Part shown: positions 22,811 to 33,224 of the stretch, one piece after another
Layout of the letters: each line of letters starts with the position of its first letter
Numbering within the stretch: position 1 is the stretch's first letter
From: Perkinsus olseni
Taxonomy: Eukaryota > Perkinsozoa > Perkinsida
Assembly (NCBI GenBank): GCA_013115125.1
Contig: JABANN010000323.1
Coordinates: 1-39,427 of the forward strand
Reading direction: 5' to 3'
Length of the DNA: 39,427 nt
Notes under the pieces: generated by a model
Database searches by the model: none
Seen by the model: the letters and a program-made list of their open reading frames with translations, nothing else
Told to the model about the DNA's origin: nothing
Made by a program: the position numbers and the translations under genes

Positions 22811-23084
22811 AGAGGGATGTGATACGAAGTTAGAATACTCGCAGAGCGGTTTTTGAGTGAAAATGAAATTGTACACGTTTGGCATGGCAGATTTCACGGA
22901 TCATAATCGATACGTTTATCAACAGCCTTAACCAGCCGCGCGGTCAAACAAACAGCAACCGAAAGCACAGGGCGGCCGAGTAATGATATATGTCCAGTTA
23001 CTGCTGTTGTTCAAAGTTCATAAATCGATCAGAATTGCGAGCGCGAACCACAACGCGCTGATCTATCAAGTACTAAGCGCAGGA
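22811..23084. promoter_or_regulatory. Divergent gap between EF-Tu and the 23-kb gene
   Basis: These 274 bp separate two divergent start codons, EF-Tu at 22810 and ATG at 23085, so they should contain both promoters. In-frame Met codons occur upstream on each side, so the gap could be smaller. No clear promoter element is seen. Confidence 0.35.
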
Positions 23085-24742
23085 ATGTTTGACGATGATA
23101 ATCTACTGAAGGCATTTAATGAAGTCGCCCACGCGCTTGCGGATGAGCGGGGACTTCTGGGCCGGATCAGAGCCGAGCATGATGAACTTAAGGTGGGGAA
23201 GAGGGCGGATTGCCGTCAGTAATGGGGGTTTCAAGATAAGATTTTCTGGGTAACCTTGTGAGAAGGAGGAAATTCGTAGAATCCCGTCGGCCGTGGCCTA
23301 TAGGGAAATGCCTAGAATAAAACGCACAGAAAATCCTTCAATCGGGCAAAAATTCTGAATCGGGCAAAAAAATCTTCAATCGGGGGGAAAGTGGTTCGTG
23401 TTGACAACAGCGTCTCTATTATAGACAGAATTGAAGGACGACCATTCCCCCTCGTCTCCTATTAATAACTGTTCGGTTTCATAAATTATGCATAGAGTCG
23501 TCGAGCATACCATTACGATCTTCATAGTAATTTCCGAGGTTGAGAAGGAACAATGATTACATGATGATCAGAATCTGCGCCTCTCACTAAGGCTTTCCGT
23601 CAGGACTTCTGGTCATTCGACGTAGCTGAGAGGCAATTGCTGAACTACAACGTAATATCTCTCCCGTTGCTCAGGTTGCAGAGTCGGTCATTGCCGATCT
23701 CGCCAGGCTGCGTGCAGCAGCTAGAGCCACTGAGGTACCTCCGGTCGCGCAAAAGAAAGAAGAAGATACCACGAGCCAACAGCAGCAGCAATCTGAAGAT
23801 AATGTTGAATCTCCTCCCAAGAAGGATGTTATTGACGACCCGGTCGAAAGGATATTGAGCAGAGCAAAAGAGGCGTTGTTGGCTGAGAAACTGGAGAGGA
23901 AAATCGACAGGTATTGATCGGTCGGGTTATGTGTCTCGAAGTACGTCTGGAAAACGCGTAATACCGAGCAATGAGGCGCTAGAAATTGAAACGAAGAAAT
24001 CGAAAAGTTTCTTGTCTGCTGCTATGCGTCTACTCATGCTGTATGAGATATCTTCGAAAATACACATCTCGAGTGATGTATTTCCAAAGATACTCGATGA
24101 ACTAAACTTGCAATCTTGTTAACGCAGTGGTTGGCATCTGTTGTCTCCTCCCTACCTCGCTGGGATGCGTTTCGCACTAGCGTTCGTATCATGGATGAAA
24201 CGTATACTACTTTCTTTTTTGCGTTCGATTGCATTCGATAGGAGTCACCGTGCACGACTGGCGCCCTAGGTAGGTTCGGTAGATTTGCCTTATGATCTTG
24301 GCGTGATCCTTCGCTATCAGACCATCATACAAGCGAGAGACTGCGCGGAGAGTGGGGAAAATCGAGGAAGCCCGAGATGGGAAGGCCCGCGGCAAAGAAA
24401 ATACCAAAAGTAATGATCTATATTTCGAATTCGTCTACTTCGCTATCGGAGGTGATTCCGCACCGCACAGCTTCCCTAGGGGGCATGCGCTCACGTGAGC
24501 GCCCATAGTTGGGTATGAAGGGTCCTTCGTCAGGAGGGGCCCCGTCTTCAACTGCGCGTAAACCGCCGGAGAGACCAGGCGTTGCTGGCACAGCGGGTCC
24601 GGGAGATCTGAAGAAGGAGGCTCGCAATGAAGGAGTGAGTGGCAATGTGGCTGCCACACATACTCTGGAATTTTTCGCGGATCCGAAAATTTACGAATGG
24701 ATCGCCGCCAGCGATTTTTCGAGGAAATTTTTTGGCGTTTAG
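23085..24742 (+). CDS. Unassigned charged coiled-coil protein
   Basis: Four exons join in phase: 23085-23192, 23633-23910, 24321-24409, 24534-24742 (684 nt, 227 aa). The start is MFDDDNLLKAFNEVAHALAD; an in-frame ATG at 22983 would add 34 hydrophobic residues. Residues 37-70 are helical (LKAIAELQRNISPVAQVAES), followed by a Gln/Glu-rich linker with a QQQQQ run, a second charged helix (PVERILSRAKEALLAEKLER), an Arg/Lys-rich segment and a Pro/Gly/Ala-rich stretch. The C-terminus, EFFADPKIYEWIAASDFSRK, is compact and aromatic and could be a binding motif. No catalytic signature is seen. Composition suggests a scaffold or cytoskeletal/kinetochore-type protein, but that is a guess. The third and fourth exons depend on acceptor choice. 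Confidence 0.55.
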
Positions 24743-25161
24743 ATTTTTTTATGAGTAAAGAGAAAGCGGCTCTGATTTAGTACACCGTTACGGTGAGAAG
24801 TTTCGATAGCGGCCCACTAGAACTTCTAGTCTAGAAGCCATAACTGACTCGCTATGGGTGAACCCGTGCCAGGTCGCCTTCCTGTAGTTCGATCGCACCG
24901 GTCGCAACCTTGATCACCCTTTGAGCCAGTCGACACCACAGATCCCTTCACCATTGATACAACACTAGTATGCAACTTGTCGGGGAAATATTATCCAACA
25001 GGAGAAGGAACAAGCAGAACAATACATTACTAACAGTAGCTGAGGATAAGGGATCCAGCACTTCCCACAGCACACAGCGATTGGGCGATACCAGTGATCA
25101 ACCTCGCACTGTGTATCCCGCAATAGCGGCGGTGGATTGAACGTTTGTAGAACACTTGCAG
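24743..25161. other. Spacer with no clear gene
   Basis: A short frame from ATG at about 24854 (MGEPVPGRLPVVRSHRSQP) could be a first exon of the next gene, because MGEPVP ends in a phase that fits the acceptor at 25161. The donor would be weak. Otherwise nothing is recognised. Confidence 0.25.
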
Positions 25162-26096
25162 TCTATCGCGTGAAGGGTTTTTATCAGGAGAAGTCGTCCT
25201 CAAGTTTGAAAGCATTTATCGACGAATCCAGAATCCGCGTAAATAGGTGCAGGGAAGAAACAGAGCAGGCACGTCGGAGGGCCTGCGGTCATCCAGGTAA
25301 TTGTAGTGTTAGTAGCATAATTTCTTGCATTCTAACCATTCTTGCTTGAATTTTGATGCCACTGTTCTATTAGGGGCATTAGATTCGCCCCCGGAAGCGG
25401 CATGGGATGGTTCGAAGTACCGAATGGAACTCCTCCAGATGTGCTTGCCGCTCCTGAGAGCGCTAAAGGATGATATAGGGAAGAACGCGGGAGGAGAAGT
25501 AGTTCGGATTAATGGGTATCAGCGTTTCAGTTATCAACCTCGGATGTCGAATCGGCTGCATATCGCCGTCGGAATTTCATTTTCTACTAATAACTTCGAG
25601 TGGTGCCTATAGGCGAGAAAGTCTGAGATAGAATGATTGAGACACCAGATATTTACGGCCGCTCGCGACCGTCTTATGTGTCGCTCCGCCTGTGATTGGG
25701 AACTCAATACCCAAGGATAATAGATAACAGATACAAGTTTATACGAAGATAAGTGGTAATGGAATAGTGTAGTACGCCATAAGTGAGCTAAGCTAAGATA
25801 TCTGTATCATAACAGCTAACACAAGAGTATTACACGCCGAGTGCGCTTGAACTGGTGAAGTATCTTGTGGTTGACAGGTGGACATAACTAGGTTAACCTT
25901 ATGGTCGGAGATACTCTGTTGTATGTGGTCAGTTCGACACGCGAGGCGCCTGTCTGTGTGGCTGCCCACAGGAGAAGGTGAGATATGGTCGACTGAATTA
26001 AGGCATTCGAGAGCCCTGTTAGAGATCCTTGGTGACGAGCCCAGTGGCATGGGGAGAGGCGATTCTCTACAATTAACTGCTACTAATGGAGGCTAA
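25162..26096 (+). CDS. Unassigned gene, three 3' exons resolved
   Basis: Exons 25162-25296, 25374-25498 and 25878-26096 join in phase and end at TAA (26094-26096). The first may instead start at 25188 after TTTATCAG. The encoded sequence includes LKAFIDESRIRVNRCREETE, KYRMELLQMCLPLLRALKDD then IGKNAGGE, and LWSEILCCMWSVRHARRLSV then WLPTGEGEIWS. It looks globular and helical, with Cys and Trp clustered near the middle exon junction. The start codon is not certain. It may be a weak first exon near 24854. No family is recognised. Confidence 0.45.
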
Positions 26097-26640
26097 CTCC
26101 GTGCTCACGTTTTTGGTTGATTATTGTCAATTCAGGGACCCAAATTAGCATGAATTTGCGGGAAGTGACGAGTGGCATAAATTGTTATGGAGTAATCGTG
26201 TTGAATGATCATTAGTATCGTGGCACTCAACCGTCTATTTTGACACAGTAGGACTGCATTCTCATCGGGATGCGTTTATAGACGGTAGATATATGACTGA
26301 TGGATAGCCGTATGAACAGACACGCGCTTACTCGGGAATGTCATTGGAAGCGAAGATCGTTAGGCTGATCGCTTCTTTTGGAAACATTGCCGTGTTGTAG
26401 CAACTTTCATGACGATGGCTAGTGGTTGTTATGATCAACAATCAATATCGGGTCAACGATCATCCCTTAGAATGTATAAAGAATAGACGAACGCTTCGAG
26501 TTACAACTTGAAGGCGATCATTCTCTCTATAGCACCATTGCCATCACGATACTAAAATATCGGATAGCGAAAAAACGAGATTGAACATTTCGAAATGCTT
26601 GTGACATTTACTGAAGTATTAGGTATCGAAAAATTGAAAT
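26097..26640. other. Intergenic, nothing recognised
   Basis: All frames are interrupted. No RNA gene, repeat or element end is seen. The sequence is slightly AT-rich towards the following transposase-like fragment. Confidence 0.4.
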
Positions 26641-26707
26641 AGCTTTGCTTTGTGAATCGTTCGTGGGCAGTGAAAAGCTTCTTCCCCCGGGGAATTTCCC
26701 CGCCCTC

Positions 26708-27163
26708 ATGGCTGCTATCGAAGATGCTGCGCCCAAGAAGAGGGGTCAGTACCAATCATATCCGAGTTCGACTCGGACGAAGGTCGTGCAAGCGGCGATG
26801 GAGGGGAATCCTTGGCGGGACGTCGCGCGTGCATTGGGCGTGAAAATGAGCACCGCGCGGAGTTGGGTGAAGTCAGGCAGGACAGCATGCTTGCCAAGAG
26901 GGGGCAAAGTTGTTGAGCCGAAGAGAAAGATTTCAGAGGAGTACGGAGACTTCATTTTTGAAGTGTTTAGAAGATCTCCGACAACCACCTTCGCTGAAGT
27001 GGGAAGGCTGTTGCGCCGTCGGTTTAGCCTTCAAATCGATCCGACTAATATTTCGAGATATATGAAAAAGGAGGAGAAATTCAAGGAGGTGGGTGGGATG
27101 GGCAGCTTGGGAACTGCAGTGTGTAACGAAAAATGGCACATGAAAAATCGTCCTCAAAAATGA
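26708..27163 (+). pseudogene. Tc1/mariner-type DNA-binding fragment lacking a DDE domain
   Basis: From ATG 26708 the frame encodes about 150 residues that resemble the paired helix-turn-helix of Tc1/mariner-class transposases. The first HTH includes WRDVARALGVKMSTARSWVK. A second region includes TTTFAEVGRLLRRRFSLQID then PTNISRYMKKE. No D-D-D/E catalytic part follows within 2 kb on this strand. A possible donor (KEEKFKE|GTGGGT) exists, so a spliced gene is not excluded. Directly downstream, at 27155-27200, are two copies of ATGAGGCCACTATG, the core word of the palindromic element at 4010-4096. I read it as a truncated transposon or a domesticated DNA-binding domain. Confidence 0.5.
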
Positions 27164-27200
27164 GGCCACTATGATAAATGTTATGATGAGGCCACTATGG
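27155..27200. repeat. Two direct copies of the ATGAGGCCACTATG word
   Basis: CAAAAATGAGGCCACTATGA and, 16 bp on, ATGATGAGGCCACTATGG. The first shares 20 bases with the inner arm of the palindromic element at 4010-4096. The tandem direct arrangement here, against the inverted one there, suggests pieces of the same transposon family's end sequence. Confidence 0.5.
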
Positions 27201-27226
27201 CGCATGATAGCAGCAGCTGGGGCTCA

Positions 27227-28574
27227 GGCGTCACTCAGTAGTTCCTCACTGTTTTGATTGTTCGACCGTCGTCCGGTGTTATCCTCTCCGTTACGGACAG
27301 TGAGCGTGAAGCCTATCATTCCGAGGTGGGTCAAGAAGGCGGAGAACACTCTCGTTACCAAGCTCAGCAGTTCCAAAATTGGAAGGATTTCCGGCGCCTC
27401 ACAATTTTCGTATAGGACGAACTTCCGTTTCACTATATTATTATGAAGTATAATTTGTTCTCATCGGTTCAACTGTATAATAACAAGAGATGATCGATTC
27501 CTTCATAGCCAGGATAACGCTTGATTACGTGAGGTTACGTCATGATTCGTCCGACAAATCCTGCATAACAGATTAGGTTGTTGGTCAGATCCTCGAGCTA
27601 CGTCAGATGCGTCCAAGAGGAGGAGGATCCAGTCTGATGGCGAAGCCTACTGCATCGGTGAAACCGTCTAGTCTGAATTTACGGCTTGTCCTCGCTCAAT
27701 GTTTCATCCACAAATACTCGAGTCTCTCGAGGACGGACATACCCCCTCTCTCAGGAACCACGCCGGACTACTAGCGAGCTCCTCAGATCGGGCCCTATCC
27801 AATCCTGTGGGCGATTTGACCAATTACCTGTGATCTCGCGACGTCCGACAAGCAGCACTCTATTGCCGAGGATGCGGAAGAGCGGAAGATTATCGAAATG
27901 AAGCACCAAGGTAGAGCGAGATCGTTTAGGTTACATCGATCTTCGCGGGTGAGCACGAAAATATGAAATTAAATGAGCAATATCAATCGCTGGATCGTTC
28001 GGAACTCGCCGGTGGAATGAGGGCATGAGAGGGCGATCGCGAGGGCACTCGCGTCGCTCCCACTTCGAGCCTTCTTGAATTCTAGTGTGTCGGCAGTTTA
28101 GTCTGACCGGCGGGTGCTCGTTTTTGTGAAACCGGTGAGCTCAACTTTCACCGATGTGCTTATTTCATGCGGGTGGCATCAGCGTGGCGCTCCGGTATCG
28201 TGGGAGTATTTTTTTAACCTCGAGTAGTTTGGAGACTGAGCAGAAGAAGAGTTAGAAGTGGGTTCAATCATCTTTGTGATCTCTACCTTCGTCTTCATTG
28301 TGGCCATCTCAGATGCAGATTTAGAAATTTCATGAAAAGGAGTTGCCGACAACCTCATCGCTACGTGAGAGCCGCATCTGTGTTTTGTGGTTCGACGCTT
28401 GAGAGTCAACGCATGCGATTTTCATTTCCGTCACTTCAGGACGGCCGTACCATGTACAATCGAGAACGAGAGGGTCCCTTCGTCGTAGCGACCGATTGCG
28501 TGGGCAGCCGGACGGCGGGAGCTGGAGCGGCTCAACAGTGGAATATTGCGAGCAACGTCTTGGAATTCGATCAT
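27227..28574 (-). CDS. Unassigned gene, possibly membrane-anchored at the C-terminus
   Basis: Exon 1 (28574-28451) starts MIEFQDVARNIPLLSRSSSR and joins in phase to 28360-28287 (AMRLSATPFHEISKSASEMA then TMKTK). Further minus-strand blocks are about 27910-27830 (FDNLPLFRILGNRVLLVGRR), about 27670-27610 (LDGFTDAVGFAIRLDPPPLG) and 27433-27227, which ends with LPILELLSLVTRVFSAFLTH then LGMIGFTLTVRNGEDNTG and a stop. Links between the later blocks are not resolved, so two genes are possible. The last block has a hydrophobic stretch that could span a membrane, followed by a polar tail. No family is recognised. Confidence 0.35.
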
Positions 28575-28599
28575 TGCGCTGCTGTGGCATGATTTGCTT

Positions 28600-28980
28600 T
28601 TCTTGTGTGTCTTACTTTTCGCGAGTTTGGTTTTCTCAGAGGGCCACCGGCTCTTTTAATCAGGCATAGTTGACTGGGAACACTATATCATGGCCGAGAC
28701 TTTACACGTGTGTATCATGCACGGATCAATAATGCCCAGGACCTATGTTATGATATCATAGCTCTAGTGTATTATTTAGACCACTAAACCATAGATATAT
28801 CAGTCACGTCTCGTTCGGATTCTGCTATAGCCGCGATAGGCTATCGTCGATAGCAATCACCACTGGTTGCTGCCGATCATTTAGTGATCAGACGATTGGA
28901 TGATCGTGATATTCTGTGTCGTCGGGGTTATCCGGAGTGGTACTAGCTAGCCCTGTGCTAGTGAGTGCCACTGAGGGTGC
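28600..28980. other. Intergenic, nothing recognised
   Basis: This is spacer between the minus-strand gene and the tRNA gene. It contains GCGATAGGCTATCG-like inverted words at about 28830-28855. No exon is seen. Confidence 0.35.
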
Positions 28981-28986
28981 TCAGAA

Positions 28987-29058
28987 AGGTTCTATCGGGA
29001 TTCGAACCCGAGTCGCTGGATTCAAAGTCCAGAGTGCTAACCGCTACACTATAGAACC
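28987..29058 (-). tRNA. tRNA-Gln (anticodon TTG)
   Basis: The minus strand folds as a complete cloverleaf of 72 nt. The acceptor stem pairs GGTTCTA with TAGAACC, with discriminator T. The D-arm contains TAGTGTAGCGGTTAGCAC, with a good box A. The anticodon stem TCTGG/CCAGC encloses CTTTGAA, giving TTG. The T-arm is CTCGGGTTCGAATCCCGA, with a perfect box B. No intron is present. CCA is not encoded, as in eukaryotes. TTG pairs with CAA, a Gln codon in the standard code, so this alone gives no sign of recoding. Confidence 0.95.
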
Positions 29059-29584
29059 ACAAGATCATGTCGTTACTGGCCATACTCGTCTTCAGGATCT
29101 ATTCTTCGTGCGAACATTTCATGGACAGCAAGTCGGGCTTGCGGAGAATTAAATCTAGGAGCAGAAGGTAGTCGACGCGCACCCCAGAGATTCGAACACA
29201 ACGCCGCGCGGTGAAGAAAGAATTTGTGTTGAGCTGAAGCACTCGTGTAACGTGATTAAGGAGGCAGGTTCCACCGGTCCCCCACCAACGGGTATGCATT
29301 ATCCAACTACGGGTATGCATTATCCAACATGTAAGGTCACGGCACGCTTATCGAGCTGAAGCCTTATGCGCGTCGTGTGCAACGACGTAGAAGGACTCGG
29401 TTCTTCATCCAACCACCACCATCCCTGGATACGGCCATGCCAACCCAACAGTGACCCCCCTCACACGGCTGCGCGTTGCAGCCCGAAGTTGAGTTGTTCG
29501 AGCTACTGTATGAATAGCCGACTTTCACTATGGGTCTCAGTATCGCGACGACACCTCTGCCATAGTGAATATCAGCAACCTGCG

Positions 29585-29877
29585 ATGCTGGCGAGGCCGA
29601 TGGCCACAGGCTTGCGGCAATTACGCACCACAAGCGCGTCTAACCGCAGGAGGCTGGTGCGGGTCGGCCGTGCTCGGCTAGTGATGTGTTCACTGCTGCG
29701 GAGACTTCGGAAACACTGCAACCTGGTCCAGTGCCATCTAGAGCATGGATGTTCGCGGGTCTCGGGTTTGGTGTTTTCCTTCCCGCACTCCCGTATTATT
29801 CTTCGGGATTTTACGTGGTAGCTCGTGACAGAGACAGCCTATCAATTCCACGACTCGTGGACCACGAGTTAAAATAG
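29585..29877 (+). CDS. Putative small mitochondrial membrane protein
   Basis: Exons 29585-29637 and 29682-29877 join in phase across a 44-nt intron, giving an 82-residue product. The start, MLARPMATGLRQLRTTSA, is a textbook-like mitochondrial presequence. After a short acidic stretch there is one membrane segment (WMFAGLGFGVFLPALPYYSS), then a charged tail ending VDHELK. Small single-span proteins like this are common accessory subunits of respiratory complexes, but I cannot name it. The donor (GC|GTCTAA) is weak. The overlapping 151-codon frame starting at 29366 is the main competitor and lacks these features. Confidence 0.4.
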
Positions 29878-29986
29878 ATGCATCTTCGCGCTTGTCCATG
29901 TTGTACTGTATCGAACAGAACGGCTACATGATGAGGCCGCGTTGAGGTCTCATCTCGGTCTTCTTCGCCTTAGCTCGAATTGAGCG

Positions 29987-31282
29987 ATGCCACAAGCCCT
30001 GTTTAAATGCTTGCGTCAAGACTCCATATCGAAACGGCGATCTTCTCTTGGGCTCCAACGACGCAGCGGGACACTCTCGTCTGCTGATTCCGTGAGTTGA
30101 TCTCACTCGTGCTGATATCATAACCGGAATTTCAGGAGGACATTTTCGATGAGAGCCGGAAGCTGACGATGGGCTCCCCAGATGTAGCGGGTGGCGGCGA
30201 CAGCAGAGAGGCTTTGGTCAACATAGGTGTGCTAGAAGTCAAGTAGGCAAACCCTTCAGCGCTTGCGGTGAATGTAAATAGTGTGCACAGATCGAAGTCA
30301 TGGCCGCACGATTCGAAACTGCTGCTGCATGACCGTGGAGACTGCGTCTTTACCAGAGTGAGCCTTCGCCATACTAGCTCGACCAGGAAACTCTCTCAGC
30401 ATTTTCGTATCCGACCAAACCCAGGGCGGAAATTCTTCGTTACCCGCCTGAATTGTGAGATTAACATCATGTGCGAGGTTGCCAAGGTAAGCCCAACCAA
30501 TCATTGCGCGAGCTGGCCTGCGATTCGAGGGTCCCTCACAAAAGCTCTCAAATCGCTGCATTGGCGAGTTGTTAAGCCTAGCTTTCCTACGAATTCTGTA
30601 GAGTTATCTCCCAATCCCCACAAAATTGCTTTGCTTTCTCAGCGGAACCGTCTGATAATGAGTTCATGTGTTCTTCGCGAAATGGTCTTTATTGCCACGT
30701 GTATTTCACGAACTGATTTGACTTCATATCCATCGCGATTTCGCGCCTCACGCATTACGGGGTTCGTGTAGGATCCAGCTGGGGCCTGATCAATCTCAGG
30801 AATACCTGTTTGAGTTTTGGAAGGCCATCGGTCATCTGATGCATCCAGAGACCATCTACGTTGACAGAGTCCTGCTGGCTAAGCGTTTAGTAATCCCTAT
30901 GTGAAAAAAAACTTAGCCAGAGAGTCTCTGGCAGGTCCACGAGGTCATCAGTTCCACTGAGCCTTCGGAACCTGCACAGAATTTTGGTAACGAGACAAAG
31001 CTGTTGAAGCCATGAATCTCGTTCGTATTTCCTACCTAGCCCCGACACTACCCCACAGGTACCCTTGATGAGGCACTCGGCTCATTCGAAGGGCTTCCTG
31101 CGGAGGTCGGAATCGGGTTGCCACGCTCCGATCGCCACCAGGGTTGCCGTTTTACGTCTTCCCACCTTAGCGAATCTCGTGACGGGTTCCATCAAGGCAC
31201 AAAAGAGGAATTCTCATATCAGCAACTATTTATGAACTACATTCTTAGTTCATTCTCGTACATTCATCTCTGTATTTCGTGA
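29987..31282 (+). CDS. Unassigned five-exon gene
   Basis: Exons 29987-30091 (GTGAGT donor), 30136-30242, 30772-30889, 30935-30986 and 31059-31282 join in phase (606 nt, 201 aa). The N-terminus, MPQALFKCLRQDSISKRRSS, is basic. Residues 36-110 carry EDIFDESRKLTMGSPDVAGG, ALVNIGVLEVKIQLGPDQSQ and EYLFEFWKAIGHLMHPETIY. Then come VHEVISSTEPSEPAQNFG and LDEALGSFEGLPAEVGIGLP. Near the end, a GTGAGC donor would allow a 30-nt intron and a further exon to about 31540 that ends at GTACGT, adding a basic tail. The family is not recognised. The 529-nt third gap contains a long but unused open frame, 30268-30771. Confidence 0.55.
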
Positions 31283-31867
31283 GCTGTGCTCGACTCGCGG
31301 ATGTTCAGATACCGGACCACCCGTCGGCGGCCCCGCGCCTTCCGAGCCAACCTGCGGATTCGGTCGACAGTGAGACCCATTCGCCACACTATTTTCTCTA
31401 TAGCGGAAGCTTGCGAAACCTCGTCGTACATTCGCAGGCCTAAAACTCTCCGCAACGCCTGCAATCTGGTGAAGAGAATTCGTGTTGAAATTCGAGCTTC
31501 CTTCATCAAATCCCAAAATAAGAGAAAGTCGAGTATTTCAGTACGTGAAAACTCAAGTCCGGAGAAGAAAGGGTTCGGGTAGCACTATAAATAGCGTCAC
31601 CATTTTGTATGCTTTCACTGCAACAAACTCACCGTAGCGAACCGGTAAAGATCTCTCTGAAAGTTGACGAGGAAAACCATGTAGGCAAAACAGTCCGAAC
31701 CTCGGATGGTCGTGGTGGTATAATACCACTGGTATTGACTCATCAGGTGGTTTCTCCGAGAAGCAACCCGTTTTGAGTAAGCCGGAAGTGCTGTTCGAAA
31801 TATCGATCGAAAGAGGAAGGTCAGATTTATCATAAGTCGAACCTATCGGTATCCTGAGACGACGCAT
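31264..31867 (-). CDS. Possible minus-strand coding blocks
   Basis: From ATG 31867 one frame reads MRRLRIPIGSTYDKSDLPLS. An alternative frame reads CFAYMVFLVNFQRDLYRFAT. Both run to a strong GTGAGT donor at about 31632. A second block, 31509-31264, encodes SAIEKIVWRMGLTVDRIRRL. The same DNA is open on the plus strand, where it could be the last exon of the preceding gene. I cannot decide the strand from sequence alone. Confidence 0.2.
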
Positions 31868-31933
31868 TCAGTCATTCGATATATCATGCCGTGCTTTAGC
31901 GCGACTTCCTTTTGAAAGTTTTGAAAGAAAGTC

Positions 31934-31966
31934 GCGCGAAACTAGCGCGAAACTAGCGCGAAACTC
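31934..31966. repeat. Three tandem copies of an 11-bp unit
   Basis: GCGCGAAACTA occurs three times head to tail; the last copy ends in C. Just upstream, GCGCGACTT (31890s) and AAGTCGCGC form an inverted pair, and GAAACTTTC/GGGAAAGTCC words follow. The cluster 31890-32010 may be a degraded palindromic element. Confidence 0.5.
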
Positions 31967-32118
31967 TCCATCACGGCGGAGTTTCGAACCGAAACTTTCC
32001 CGCTTTTCGGGGGAAAGTCCGCAATAATTGCGTCGAAATTAGTGGCGAAAATTCGAAGCTCAATCGTACTTCGCCTTCCGTCCTCCGTTTGAGGAGTCGA
32101 CAATGTTTGATCAACGAT

Positions 32119-32403
32119 GTTGATCATTTAGGTGGGCGACAGTACGGGTACGGTCTAGTACGGAGTACGGTACGGGTACGGGTACGAGTACGGCTCCGTA
32201 CCCGTACTACCCGTCGCAGCGGTTCCCAAGTACCGTACTAGTACGCCGTACTCGAAGTACGGCGTAATTTACTACACGTATGCGTTATTTAATATATTTA
32301 ATACGTACTAATTCTCCGTACCCGTACTAGGTTGTCAGTTTGAAGCGTACTCCGTACCGTACTTTCCTCGACCCCAGTACGGTTGCCCAGCTCTAGTTGA
32401 TCA
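32119..32403. mobile_element. hAT-type MITE with 8-bp target-site duplication
   Basis: The element, 32127-32395 (269 bp), is flanked by perfect 8-bp direct repeats GTTGATCA (32119-32126 and 32396-32403). The ends are imperfect inverted repeats: TTTAGGTGGGCGACAGTACG on the left and TAGAGCTGGGCAACCGTACT on the right (reverse complement), matching at 17 of the first 22 positions by eye. An 8-bp duplication and a TAG-G-TGGGCAA-type end are hallmarks of hAT elements. The interior has no transposase and is built from TACGG/CCGTA words in both orientations, so a single strand could fold extensively. The perfect target duplication suggests a fairly recent insertion. Confidence 0.85.
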
Positions 32404-33224
32404 CTCCAAAGTGGGGATCTGTCTCTGAATCTAGGGTTGACCTAACACAAGATTCGACAAATGTTCACTCTCAAAGCGCTCGAAGGGATCCAGCGTTGCA
32501 CGTGTCTCGAAGATGAACGATTGCCTGATTGAAAGTACTGGCGACTTCTCAAAATCCTGACCCGAAAATCACAAGTGCGGTACTCCCTAATCGCAGTAGA
32601 AATTGTTCTATGTGTATACAGTCTGTCAATTATGCTGTACTCCGCGCGCTCTGTCCTCTGTCATGGTTACGAGCCTTCATACGCCTCACGTTCATAACGC
32701 CTGACAAAATTGAGTAGAATTTCACTTCCAAGAATACAATAGTAGACGTGTAAGAAATCTTTTTTCTCAAGGTATACGCTGTGCGCTGGGGCCGATGATA
32801 CATCTGGTTCGCCGTCGAATGAAGCACTGTGGCAAATAGTGGCTGGTGAGAAAGCGAAAGATTGTCTTGGCTCGATTGGGATGCTCTTCAGTTGACAAGG
32901 AGATGAAGCCACCGCGTAAGGGACTAATGTCCGCTACTATCGGCCGGGCTAGGTCGACCTTGAACCGGTGCGGGTATCTGAATCCAACCTAAAGACTTCA
33001 TGCTCTTTTCCCAGTCCATTACAGACGGTGCGCCGCAAGCTCCCTGGAGGTACCACTCCCTACATCTCAACGTATCTTGAGAAGGGTGACGTGCTCAGGT
33101 CAGCCATTCGATGCATCGCCAGATTGATCTCTCCACTGTTCTCAGATTCGGATCACTTCGTCTCATCATAGCCGATGTGGTGCTCGACTTCAGTGCTCAG
33201 CGGCGGACTGCACACTCCTCTCAG
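32404..33224. other. Spacer upstream of the RING-CH/FHA gene
   Basis: Only short unsupported frames occur here. It should contain the promoter of the downstream gene. A CTCTCAG acceptor-like site lies immediately before the proposed ATG at 33225, so a 5' exon or trans-splicing is possible. No element or RNA gene is recognised. Confidence 0.35.

Noticed and set aside
29366-29821. 151-codon plus-strand ORF rich in Ser/Arg/His
   Set aside because: Composition is that of a shadow frame, and the overlapping presequence-plus-membrane-span frame explains the region better.
30268-30771. 167-codon plus-strand ORF
   Set aside because: It lies inside the intron that joins GVLEVK to IQLGPDQSQ in phase and stops exactly at the acceptor TAG. 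It has no ATG context or domain.
31934-31966. CRISPR-like array
   Set aside because: The repeat is only 11 bp with no spacers, and the DNA is eukaryotic.
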